NCBI GenBank assembly: GCA_003999685.1
Contig: CP021230.1
Location: 682,001 to 746,000, forward strand
Direction: 5' to 3'
Length of the DNA: 64,000 bases
Source of the DNA: Taiwanofungus camphoratus
Taxonomy: Eukaryota; Basidiomycota; Agaricomycetes; Polyporales; Taiwanofungaceae
The notes beneath the pieces are model-generated. The model searched no databases. It saw only the letters and a list, made by a program, of their open reading frames with translations, and was not told the DNA's origin. Positions 40,885-51,846 of the stretch are shown here, piece by piece. Position numbers and translations under genes: made by a program. How positions within the stretch are numbered: the stretch's first letter is position 1; every line of letters begins with the position of its first letter.

Positions 40885-42299
40885 TGCAAGTTCAAAACCA
40901 ATTAGACTGTTAATTTATTTGCTTATTTTTTCTTTCCTTTTTTGCTCAAATTTGAATCCATTTTACTTGGCAGTGGTTTTGTCAATCCAGTCTGCCATAG
41001 CCAGTTTTATCTTGAGGTATCTCGAGGTGCACCTCAAGCACCTTGAGGTAGATGAGATAGGTTGCTTCCACATGGTGAGGTGAACTTCACCTCACCTCAC
41101 AGCAGCACTACATTCATGTCACCACCTGAGCTTGCCATCACGTTCCTGATAGCACGTGTGAACCATGCAATTGTGCAGCGTATATTGGGGCCTGTGTGTG
41201 CTTGCTGCAGTGTCCCCTTTGCATATGCCACTAGAACAGGACAAGGAATGGGTGGGTGAGCATGCATATGGCTTACATTTCACATATGACAAATGTTGGG
41301 CCCTTCCAGCAGTGACATGTGCGTACATACAGACAGTGCTGCTGAACTTGGCCTACCTGTTTGGCTTGGCAATATTCATCTTATTTGCACAGGTAGGTGT
41401 GTTGTCACCTGTGTTTTGTGCTTCAAAGTCAGTTGAGTCTCAATTGTGATAACTGAAATAATCTTGGCCCATTGGCAAGTGCTTCAGTGGTTCATGCCAC
41501 AGTCTGGCAAGGGACCTTCAGAAAGGTATATTTCTTCAGGTCTGTGCTAAATGTCTGATTTGATGTTCTCAAGTGAATGGAAAGCAGCATCTTGGAAGCA
41601 TTGAACTATATATCATTTGTGCCCAAGTGATGGCATGTCCAAGGTACATACATGTTAAGACAGTGCTGCATGGGTGTGGGGACTTAGGCTGACTCCTGAC
41701 ATTGAGTACATCATATCGTTCTTCTGCTTGCTGTATTCTCCAATTTGATTGTCCATACATACATCATCACATATTTAACCTGTGAGGAAACAGTTATGGT
41801 AGCTGAGCCTGCATTGGCCCTGCTGCTTGAGAAATCCACACTCTCTGAACTTGCACATGGTGGTGGTGTGCTCACACCATCAAGTGGAATTGATGAGGTG
41901 CTCTTACAGTGCTTGGAGATGTCTGGGCAGTTTGAGTTGAAATGCCTGGTGATCGATGGCAAGCCTGAGATAAAGGAGCAGTAAGGTCTATCAACATGCT
42001 GCTCTGTATCATTGCTGTGGTATCAATAAATGGCATGTGATGACCAAGTCAAAATGTTGGTGTTGGACCTACTGGTGACTGATCAGTTTGTACATGAGTG
42101 ACAGGTTGCTGGCAAGAGGGTGGAAAAGCTCAGATGGCTTGATTGTCTTTTGTGGATAGGACAACATCAGCAGCACAGATATACAACCCTTGAGGGTATC
42201 TGTAGCAGCATACAGTACATAATAACACAGCCTATTCTAGCCTGCATGTATATAGACAGAATAACCAATATAACCCATAGGAATAAAGTAGCAGTGATA
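40885..42299. other. Unassigned CpG-poor sequence
   Basis: No convincing gene. Open frames at 41165-41449 and 41745-41984 lack known motifs. A perfect palindrome lies at 41075-41095. GAGGT/ACCTC runs around 41010-41100 make the segment locally self-complementary. Confidence 0.4.
41075..41095. repeat. 21-nt perfect palindrome
   Basis: Arms GTGAGGTGAA and TTCACCTCAC around a single C. It could be a regulatory dimer site or chance in a GAGGT-rich stretch. Confidence 0.45.
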
Positions 42300-42372
42300 C
42301 AGTGACTCACAAAACCGTTGCAATGTTTGTCACTTTTTGACTGTTTGGCCTATATCTCAGCAATCAAATGTG
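42300..42372 (+). repeat. Tc1/mariner terminal-repeat fragment
   Basis: CAGTGACTCACAAAACCGTT onward matches the first ~70 bp of the complete Tc1/mariner element at 43264, is preceded by TA, and then stops abruptly inside a gypsy-C LTR. It is a truncated terminal repeat of a second copy. Confidence 0.75.
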
Positions 42373-43256
42373 GAGCACTCTCACTCGACCTTAGGACCTT
42401 AGTCAGGTCTTTGATGCCACTCGACGTGTCTGATACAGCCTGGGAAGCCACTGCAAGACTCCTTGATAACTTTGAATCATGCCATAGCCACTTAGCCAGT
42501 TCCGGTCTGATGTTCTGGTGCACTGTTCCCTCTATGAACCATACATCATATGCAATTGCCACTCAAAAGTCCTTGCATGTGACCAGTCTCACCACTCTGA
42601 TATCACTCAATTGGCTTTGACACGCCACTTGATGCACTCAATAACGCTATGGTCATCAGTCTGCCTTAGTCTAGTTTCAGTGCGTTTCCTTTGTTTCAAA
42701 GGCTCCAGCAATGTCAGTATAGTAGCCACTCCCTCTACGAGCCATACTGTAGTCCCTAGTATGCAAGTAGTTAGGATGCCACTTATACTATGCCACTTCC
42801 AATATATCGTACATTGTAGCACAGTAGTATAAACGTGATGTACGAGGTCTCAGAACAACAGACAAGTTTTCTCCTCACTGCAAAGCTCAAGAAGAGCACC
42901 TTCAATTCAGTTTTCTACTGCATTGTTCTGTCTTTGATTACGTTCAAAGAGTTGCATCTCTTATCTGCCTTCTACAGTATCTTAAAGGGTTCCGCCTAGT
43001 CCATCTTTGACATCCGTCAAAGGGTTGCATTTCTGTATCCCAGTTTTACATCTGCCTTTGAGTCACATTGAAGGGTTGCACTTTAGCTAAGTCCTCACAG
43101 TTAGTCTCTCTCTAGTTCAGTACAGCGTAGTAGCGCATCAAAGCTACATTGAGCAGTCACAACACATGTTGTAGATCATTGAAAACCTTCATAGACATCT
43201 CTCAACCAATCTGAGTCAGGAACCCTTGCTGCTGACTCTCCCCCTTGCATACACAC
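42373..43256 (-). repeat. Gypsy-C LTR, solo or remnant
   Basis: Matches the LTR at 53919-54825 in the same orientation and that at 47171-48222 in reverse. Its 3' LTR end (low coordinates) lacks about 25 bp where the mariner fragment abuts; its other end is near CATACACA at about 43256. Much diverged and old. Confidence 0.75.
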
Positions 43257-43263
43257 AGTTTTA

Positions 43264-44881
43264 CAGTGACTCACAAAACCATTGCAATGTTTGTCACTTT
43301 CTGACTGTTTGATCTATATCTCAGTCACCAGATATGCAATAGCTTCAAATGTTGGACCGTTAGGAAGCTCTGCATCATGGCTTTCCAATGTGGTATCTAT
43401 CCTAAAAAATGGACAAGTATATGTGAAGTTATCTATTATTCTTTCAGAGAATTCATTGCAATGGTTTTGTTGCTGACATTTTGCAAATCAAGTATTGGTA
43501 GACAGTGGCAGGACATCATGCTTGCTGGGCTTGAATCTTTTTATGCAAGTCATGTGACCTTAAGAGAAGTTCAACATAGCACAAACAAGCAGTAATATCA
43601 AATTGAACCACACTTTCATCATTATAAAATCCCTCTCTACAGACATTACCAATCAAATTCTTTCTCTGCTTGATTTAGGTCAATCTGCTCATCAAATATC
43701 CAGCTCTACTGGTGTACATTATAGTATTATCACCAGGATACGCTCTAAACTTTGTCCTACCCTTCTCAAGTCCTCTGATGGCCATCCAGCCAAGCTTTCC
43801 CCCACTGATATTCATCATGCTATTCGCTTAATTAGCACTGGAAAGGCTGAAAGTGCTGTTCAAGTGTCTAAAATACTTTAGGATATTAAGAACACACTCA
43901 TATCCCCACAGACCATTCATTGTTCTTTGAAAAAAACAGGTATGAAGGCTGTGGTGAAGAAAAAATGACCACTACTATCAAAGCATTAGCAGAAGGAGAG
44001 GTTGGACTTTGCTGTGAGTTATCAGCACTGGACTGTGGATGATTGGAAGAAGGTTATATGGTCTAATGAGACCAAAATCAATTGCCTGGAGTCAGATGGA
44101 AGAAAATGGGCATGAAAAAAGCCAGGAGAGGGTCTTAGTGCCAGGCTGATGGAGGGAACAGTCAAGTTTGGTGGAGGAAGTGTCATGGTATGGGGCTGTA
44201 TGACTTGGGAAGGAGTTGGATTGACATGCAAGATTGATGGAAGGATGGATACAGACCTCTATGTCAGCATCTTGGAGGATGAATTTCAAGAATCACTTGA
44301 TTACTATGGTCTAATCCCTCAAGATGTCATCTTCCAGCAAGATAATGACCCCAAGCACACTAGCAAAAAGGCTAAAAGGTGGTTTCAGAACCATGATTTT
44401 AATGTTATGGTGTGGCCAGCTCAGTCTCCTGACCTCAATCCTATTGAGCACCTTTGGCAACACTTGAAAACAAGGCTTGCAGGGTATGAAAAACCTTCAA
44501 GTGGGATTCTGGAGCTTTGGAAGCATGTGGAGAAGGAATGGGATACAATTGATGCTTCTGTGTGTCAAAATTTGATAGAAAGTATGCCTAGAAGGGTAGA
44601 GGCTGTGATAAAGGCAAAAGAAGGATATACTAAGTACTAATCATTTGTATTTTCTATTCCATATTATGCTAGCAACAAAACCATTGCAATGAATTCTCTG
44701 AAAGAATAATAGATAACTTCACATATACTTGTCCATTTTTTAGGATAGATACCATGTTGGAAAGCCATGATGCAGGGCTTTCTAATGGTCCAACATTTGA
44801 AGCTATTGCCTATCTGGTTGCTGAGGTATAGGCCAAACAGTCAGAAAGTGACAAACATTGCAACAGTTTTGTAAGTCACTG
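43264..44881 (+). mobile_element. Tc1/mariner-type DNA transposon with 211-bp inverted repeats
   Basis: 1618 bp beginning CAGTGACTCACAAAACC, ending TTTTGTAAGTCACTG, flanked by TA at 43262-43263 and 44882-44883. Terminal inverted repeats span 43264-43474 and 44671-44881 (both 211 bp, slightly diverged). Between them lies one transposase frame. TA duplication plus a DDE transposase with 34 residues between the last two acids is the Tc1 pattern. The right flank is the R region of an old gypsy-A LTR and the left flank a gypsy-C LTR. Confidence 0.92.
43603..44640 (+). pseudogene. Tc1-type transposase, four nonsense codons
   Basis: A single frame of 346 codons. The N-terminal helix-turn-helix (NQILSLLDLGQSAHQISSST) is followed by a second DNA-binding region and then the catalytic core. 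The first catalytic block reads WSNET where Tc1 families have WSDET, so the first D is replaced by N. The second is QQDNDPKHTSK and the third SPDLNPIEHLW. In-frame stops lie at 43879 (TAG), 43966 (TGA), 43987 (TAG) and 44113 (TGA), with no frameshift. Each stop can be explained by one C-to-T or G-to-A change (CAG, CGA, CAG and TGG are the likely parents by family comparison). It is inactive. Confidence 0.88.
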
Positions 44882-44883
44882 TA

Positions 44884-47095
44884 AGGCCCTGTACTTTGTA
44901 GGTTGAACCTTAAGTTCGATCTGGTTATCAGGATTCTAGCAATCCAATACTTGTATCTTATGACCTCTCACTTTGTATCTGAGTACTTGCATGATGTCCA
45001 TCGACTTCATGCTATATAGACAACAGATCGTTCTTGAGTCCTCGCTACTATCTTTTGTAGTCAGGCCCTCACATTCAAGGCTTCATGGTCGTTGATACCA
45101 GCTTGTATCAAAAGATTGAACTTACACTGAGTCACCCCTAGTCTTATCTAGTAGGGCTAACCATTAGGCATCGCACCTTCAATCGAGAAAGTTGATCCCA
45201 CAGTTTGGAGCTTGCTGACTCCAGCAGACAGTGTGCCACTCCTATATGACAGGTTACAAGGGACCTTTGTTGGTCAAGACCTCAGACCAATCTACCTGAA
45301 CTCTCCACTCTTGTGGGCAGGGACAATTTCGGCTCAATGAGCACAGAAGAAACTTGCCTCCTATTTCAGATGTAATCCTCCATCAGATGGAAAAGACCCA
45401 GCTGGTTTCTTTTTCATGTTGATATCTTCAACACTGTTGATAGCCACACCTGTCACCCCTAATCCACCTTCACTTCCTACCATCCCCATCACACCTACCA
45501 CTCCTACCATGATGGCTATCATAGCAACCATGACCAGGGCAGAGCTCAAGGTGCTCATAGTGCATCTTTCAGCGCAACAGCAACAGGAGAGTCGACCCCT
45601 CAAGCTTGACAATCCTGCACTGGATTCATTCATCAGGCAAGAAGAAGACCTGGAGCGTTTGCTCCAGTGAGTGAAGCATTACTTGACTGCCACCAACAAT
45701 CAGGGATTAAGCGATTATGCAAAGATCGCTCATATGGTAGCTCTCATGAAAGGAGGGCAGGATGCACGTATCTGGCACAATACATTTTACGAATGGGCCG
45801 TGGGAGGGCATGCTCTCTATGCTAGCTGGGACATATTCAAAGTGAGCTTGCAACTCGCATTTTCTGAGCTGAAGGAGTGCAATGAGCACACCAGGTGCTA
45901 ATGGAGTTGCTGGCCAAACAACTCAACAGGAAGACCAGGGTCAGTACAAAGATGTATGTGAAAAGGTTCCAACTTCTGGCAGAGAAGGTCAAGTTAAAGG
46001 ATGCCTTTGTGGGCCTCCAAGGCCAGTGCATCGAGAACAATTACCCCACACTAAGGGCAATCTTCATCAAAGGTCTGAACTGCCAGATCTATATGACACT
46101 TGCAGGCCACACCAACTCGGAGCGACCCAACTCCATGGAAAAATGGTACACCAATGTCCTTCATCTCAATGCCATCTACAGGGGGATCAACCAAACCCTC
46201 ACCACCTCCACTGACACCAACTATAGTGAACCCGTGGAAGTGGATGCACTCACCACCCTGTGTTCTCCAACACCATTCACCAAGTGATGGGAGGATGGAT
46301 GTAGTCTGAACAAGAAGGAAAGGAAGTATCACAGAGACAATCGCCTGTGCTTCTATTGTCACAAGAAAGGGCATGTGGTGCAAAACTGCCAGAAGAAGAT
46401 GGCCAAACTAGGCCAGTGGAACACATTGAAGAAACCCAAGGTATGCCCTCTAATAGATTTCCACTCCTATATCAAGACGCTCTTGTCAGATGTGAAGAGG
46501 ATGATGTTTGAAGAGTTAGAAATGGAGGATTTTTAAAGGGGCAAGGTGAGCCAATGCAACCACTGCTCATATCTATTTCACTGTCCTGTGTTGTATTTGT
46601 AGTTCAGAATGACAGAGCTCTTCACATTCTGATCACTGTGGGACAAAAAGACATCGAAGCATGCACCTTCATCGACAGCAGCGCATCAGGAATATTTGTG
46701 CATCCGTGATTTGTTAAAGAACACAAGCTATGGACAGAGGCACTGCCACACTTCATACCAGTGTTCAATGTGAATGGCATAGCAAATAAGCAAGCACTCA
46801 TAAACAGACGAGCCTTGCTCTCTTACAAAATTGAGAACAAGCCCTGATTTGTCAAAGCCTACGTTGCCAGTATAGGGAACAAAGACATCATCTTCAGACA
46901 TACTTGGCTCAAACTTGAGAACCCCAGTATCAACTGGAAGGGAGGATGTGTGAAACTGAAGCACCACATGATCTTGAAAGAGTCTTGAAAATGGAAGAAG
47001 GGGATCATTGCACAACAAATCACACGCCTGGAGCTCAAGAAGCTCACCACAAAAGAAGCGGAAGATGAAGAGGACCACAAAGTTGACTGGTCCGC
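44884..47095 (+). mobile_element. Old, decayed gypsy-A copy (LTR end, gag, protease region only)
   Basis: It aligns with gypsy-A from about 2667 (R region of the 5' LTR) through gag to the segment after protease (about 4890), then stops. The rest of pol, the third ORF and the 3' LTR are absent. It is broken in many places (of the order of ten or more). Decay is biased: in the first ~270 bp I count 5 CpG against 21 in the matching part of gypsy-A. The start coincides with the TA target of the Tc1 element. It is far older than the 2350-9440 copy. Confidence 0.85.
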
Positions 47096-48222
47096 TGATA
47101 CGCTCTATAACACTCCAACCCCTACTGGGTACAACCTAAAGAAGCTGAAAGGCTATAGAACTAATTAGTATGCAAGGAGAGTCAGCAGCAAAGGGTTCCC
47201 AATCTCAAATTGGTCAAGAGATGTCTTTGAAGGTTTTTGATGTCCTACAACGTGTGTCGCTACTACTCAACATAGCTTTGATGTGCTACTATGATGTACT
47301 GTACTAAGGAGAGGCTAAATGTGAGAACTTAGCTGGACACAACCCTTCAACGGATGTCAAAGATGGACTTAGACGCAACCCTTCAAGATACTGTAGAAGG
47401 CAGATAGTAAACGCAACTCTTTGAATGTAATCAAAGATAGAAGGACACCATAGAACGCCGTAGAAGACTGACTCAAAGGGGCTCTTCTTGAGCTCTGCAG
47501 GATGGGGGAAAACTTCTGTGTTGTTCTGAGACGTTGTACATCACGTTTATACTACTGTACTATAATGTAAGGCACATCAGGAGTGGCGTAGTATAAGTGG
47601 CATCCTAACTACTTGCATACTATGAACTGTGGAGTTGCTCATAGAGGGAGTGGCTACTGTACTGACGTCACTAGAAAGGCTGAGACAAAGGAACATTGAT
47701 GAGCACAGACAATGGCCGAACCAAGAAAAGGGCAACACTAGCAGGATTTGAACCTGCATCCTCTCAACTGGCCTTCCGATGTTTTAGACCATTAAGCTAT
47801 AGTGTCAGTCAAACCTAACACTTGTTAGGTGAATGTGGGTACAAACCACTCAAGGCTTTGAACTCCCCAGTCTTATCAACATACATAAAATAGACTAAGA
47901 CAAAACCTGTGGCTGTAGCGTTATTGAGTGCATCAAGTGGCACGTTAAAGCTGATCGAGCGATATCGGGGTGGCGTGACTGGTCACGTGCAAGGGCATTT
48001 GTGTGGCAACTGCGCGTGATGTATTGTGTGTAGAGAGAACAGTGCACCAGAACATCAGACCAGAATTGGTGGAGTGGCTGTGGTGTGATTCAAAGCTATC
48101 AAAAAGTCTCACAGTGGCTTTCAGGCTGTATCGGACATGTTGAGTGGTGTCTCAAATGTGACTAAGATCCTAGAGTTGAGTGAGGGTGCTCCATGGGGCC
48201 TAGAAGGGTCTGGTGCCTATCA
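47096..48222 (+). mobile_element. Gypsy-C remnant: end of internal region plus 3' LTR
   Basis: Positions 47096-47168 encode a tail like YNTPTPTGYNLKKLKGYRT that also occurs just inside the LTR at 54826-54890 (minus strand). This fixes the internal side of the LTR. The LTR spans 47171-48222 (about 1052 bp, ending GGTGCCTATCA) and is longer than other copies because of a ~200-bp stretch with a tRNA-like sequence. The upstream junction with the old gypsy-A copy is abrupt. Confidence 0.75.
47733..47806 (-). tRNA. tRNA-like sequence (degenerate; pseudo-tRNA or SINE head)
   Basis: Exactly 74 nt fit tRNA spacing: acceptor GACACTA with TAGTGTT and discriminator G, T arm GCAGG-TTCAAAT-CCTGC, A box TAGCTTAATGG and B box GGTTCAAATCC. 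The D stem has one mismatch. The anticodon stem pairs badly and the loop AGGCCAG lacks T33, so a working tRNA is unlikely and the identity is not assigned. It sits in a stretch of about 200 bp inside a gypsy-C LTR that the other two LTR copies lack, as a tRNA-derived SINE insertion would. Confidence 0.55.
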
Positions 48223-48449
48223 TCTCCTCATTTTTGAAATTTGGACTGTCCTTGGTCCACATGTGATGTCTAGAAGCTTGATGGGCATGACTGGATTGAA
48301 GTGCTATGGGGACCTGTGTGGTTCTGACCTTCTTGTGAATCATGCCAATCACGTGCTGTCGAAGAGGATTTAAGTGGGGGCAACTCAGCCAATTTCTCTT
48401 TGTGTTCTTGTCTTTACTTGATGCATATTTCCTCTTCCTACCTCGCTCT
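48223..48449. promoter_or_regulatory. Upstream region of the cysteine-rich gene
   Basis: The 227 bp between the gypsy-C LTR and the start codon at 48450 contain a TTTAAG box near 48368 and a CCAAT-type sequence (AGCCAATTTC) near 48389. A pyrimidine-rich stretch just before the ATG is typical of fungal promoters. Confidence 0.35.
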
Positions 48450-50079
48450 ATGGCTTCTCACACTACAACCCCGGCCCTTGTCTTATCGCATGCACAACAC
48501 ACTCATGACCGCCTCATTGCCATGCTTGACGTGCCTTGTGATGCAGCTGCCTCTGTCAGAGAGGTGGAAGAGTGGGCTCAGGAGGTTGCGGACCTCCTGG
48601 TAAGTGACTTATTCCTTCCTTGTTGCATAACGGCTGACTGATTCTCATCGTAGAGTACGTATCAGAAGACTCAAGACACCATCGAAGATTTCAAGGTTGA
48701 GGGGCGCATTGCTGTGCTTGTCAAAGACCTCACTGAGCGTGCTGCTGAATTGTGGGTCCACTGGGCCTGTGACGAGTGGCCTGCGCTCGCTGTGGCCATT
48801 AACATCACTATTGTGCATTGTGTGGAGGAGGAGTGGTGCTTGGAAGAAGAGGCACGTGCTGCCACCGCTGAAGTTCATCACATGGAAAAGGAGCGTTGTC
48901 AACAGGAGGAAGCCGAGCACTTGGCTAGAGAGGAGGAAGCAGCCCCTCATCTCATGCAGGAGGCCAAAGAGGTGGTGTGCTTGGCCACTGCCAAGGCTTT
49001 GCAGCTGATCAAGGGTGCTGGGGAACTCATCGAAGGAGCTGCCACTCTTTCAAAAGGTAAGAAGTGGGATCAGGAGGATGAGGGGGGCAATGCAGCTGTA
49101 AGTAGCTAGTGCCTTGTCTTCCTGTTTGTTTACTGACTGATTCATAAAAGGCATCGAAGGGCGATTGCGATGGCTCGGCAGTGTCCGAGACTGACTGGAT
49201 GCAAGTTGCGTGGTGAAAGCAGCAGGTGGGGGAGAAGGTATGCTTTTGTATGCTGTAAGTCTTCGATTTGGCTAATGCCTCTTTTGTAGTGCAATCAATG
49301 TCACACCTGCACCCAGACCGTTGAGTGCACCTGGTTGGAGGGTGCTATGGCATGCAACTGCTGTATACAGGTGGTGCAAAGATGTTATTTTGGTTGTTAT
49401 AAGGCGGTAATGGTGTGAACGTACATTTTCATTTCTCTTCATTATACTGGACTAGCGGGTCATGTACACTTACAATTATCACCATTATTCCTAATGGGCT
49501 GACCGTCACCCGCTTAGTTATGGACTATTTTTCAGAAGGGACCACTCGGGCCTCTGACTCATGGACACTTAGGTACTGGTATCCATGGGAGTGAGGGCCG
49601 GCCTGCCCTAAACCCACCATAGTACTTAAGGGGTTGGCTCACTGTGGAGCATCTCAATTTTGTCCTCCTTAGTTACACCATTGATATGACCTAGGGGACC
49701 CTGGTACCTAAAGAGTGCTCCGAAACGTGGCTAAGAGGTAGTGGGGTAAACTGTGGGGATGTGAGGAGAGGAGCTACAATCTGTATGATACCGAGAGACT
49801 GTAGAAGAGGTCGGATGGTTTGGAGAATCAATACTTGGAGCAGGGATGGGAGAATGAGGTCGCTGGAAGTTCTGAAGTGTCTGTTGACTTCAAGGTGTAG
49901 GTCAGGGAGTTTGAGGGCATAGGGGGATGTACTATGACCTGAAATGAAGGCTATAGGAGATTTGTAGTGCTATTCATGGGACATAGAGATGACACAATGT
50001 GAGCCTTTGGGTATAACTAAGGCGGAGGCCCACTGGATAGGTGCTATAGGATGTACTGAAGAGTGCAAAGTCACAGTGA

Positions 50080-51096
50080 TGAGTCTCATAGCCTCCTGGG
50101 CCCCGAATCACGATTTTAGGAGCTTTTTAATCCCCCAACCGACCATCCTAAGACTCTTCTACAGCCTATGACAGGTGGGATAGGTTCCTATAATATTCCT
50201 AATGCCTCCTTTCCTTCCTAAACCCTTCTAACACCCTACGAAGTCTTGCAAAGTCACACGAGGTGCTACGAGATTTCGAATGCTAGCCGTGAAGTCCCTA
50301 ACTCCTGCTAAGTCCACTATCAGACACTGCCGGCCCTCCCATACTGTTCTATTGGACCTAGGTCCTACCTACTACGTCACTCATCCTGGGCTTAGCTAAG
50401 AAGTCTTAACTAAGTCTCTTCTAGCTCTTGTGATTGCAGCTACCTCCGATAGGCTCTGAAACGGTCCAAAGTTCTGGAAGCTGGACTTAGGAAGCCTTGC
50501 GCACCCCATGGGTCTTGATTCTATGCCATAAGGTCCTCCTGTGGCATATCCATATGATCTGCCACCCAGTTAGGACACCTTCTACCCCGATTAGGCCAAG
50601 TCCCGCTGCTAAGAACTTCGTACGCTTTTAGCCCACTAAGATAGTTGATCACGGCGCATGGCTGCTCTCGGATAGTCATCCTGCCCTCATGAATGAACTT
50701 GGTCACCTTTCTACCGTACGTAGTTCCTCTGTTTCAGTTCCTATTTAGTTCCTATCCTCCTCGTGTTCACTTCAGAGCCCATGCGCTGTAGTACACATTT
50801 CGGAACTGCAAGGATCATTTCGCGCAAGAATAGTTCACCTCACTCTCCCCTATTTAGTCAGAGGTAGTTTATTATGTACGAGAGAGACCCCTCAGCGCAC
50901 GCTTCTCTCTTTGGAATACAAGTTCTCCTGTAGCTCTGATCTCAGAGGAGTGCCGTGAGTACAACCTTAGGAACGGTCCTAAGCCCCTAAGTCTCCACCC
51001 CAGCTCTGTTTCTGTTTCTTTGAACTACGTCTATGCTTGCGATATATCTACGAACCACGTCTACACTTCCTGAACTACACACTACAATCCACGAGG
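50080..51096 (+). repeat. Inverted repeat Q, forward arm
   Basis: About 1020 bp whose reverse complement is found at about 51847-52864 with many substitutions (I judge 80-90% identity). It starts near GTGATGAGTC and ends near GAGGTCACC. Confidence 0.75.
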
Positions 51097-51840
51097 TCAC
51101 CGTGACTTCGCACTCTTGAGCATATCTCATAACACCTATCCGGTGGGCCTCTGCCTTAGTTATACCCTTAGGCTCACGTTGCGCCATCCCTACGTCCTAC
51201 GAATAGCCCTACGATTCTCCCATAGCCTTCATTTCAGGCTATAGTACATCTTCCTACGCCCTCGAATTCTCCGACTTACACCCCGAGGTCATCAGACACT
51301 TCAGAGCTTCCAGCAACCTCGTTCTCCAATTTCTATTCCAAGTATTAGCTCTTCGAACCATCCGACCTCCCCTACAGGTCTCCTACGCTAGCCAAACCTT
51401 GCCCACCTCATTCTAACAAACCTCTAAGCCTTACGCCCTTTAGCTAACTCTAGCTAAAAGACTTCGCAGCAGTCTCGTACCCTCTGCCACTTAGTTGAAA
51501 CTATAGTCTATTGGCTTATTGCTCCCTAACTCCATACAGCCTACGAAGTCAGCTCGTGCGATTTAGCTAAAAATTTTGAAGGACTTCGCAGAACTTCGAA
51601 GGACTTCGCGTACTTTGGAGGGCCTTGCAAGGCCTTAGGGATCATATAGCACTTAGGAACAAGATCCTGTTGTGCAGGACCCTTGACCCCTTACTCCCCC
51701 ACTTACAAAAACAAGACATACAGATTTCCCGGTATCATACAGGTTGTAGCTCCTACCCTCACATCCCCACAGTTCACACACTACCTACCAGCCACGTTGT
51801 GGAGCACTCTCTAGGTACCAGGGTCCCCTAGGTCATATCA
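51097..51840 (-). repeat. Inverted repeat P, reverse arm
   Basis: Reverse complement of 49682-50079, ending GGTCATATCA, with about 345 extra bases in the middle that include ACTTCG-type minirepeats at 51580-51625. Confidence 0.7.
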
Positions 51841-51846
51841 ATGGTG

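Noticed and set aside
41165-41449. A 94-codon open frame with a hydrophobic stretch
   Set aside because: No homologous copy in the window, no splice or codon evidence, and a CpG-poor decaying context.
47733-47806. A functional tRNA gene
   Set aside because: Anticodon stem pairing is poor, T33 is missing and the D stem has a mismatch, so I keep it only as tRNA-like.
49989-50171. Small open frames inside the foldback insert
   Set aside because: They are not preserved in the inverted partner copies; the insert appears noncoding.
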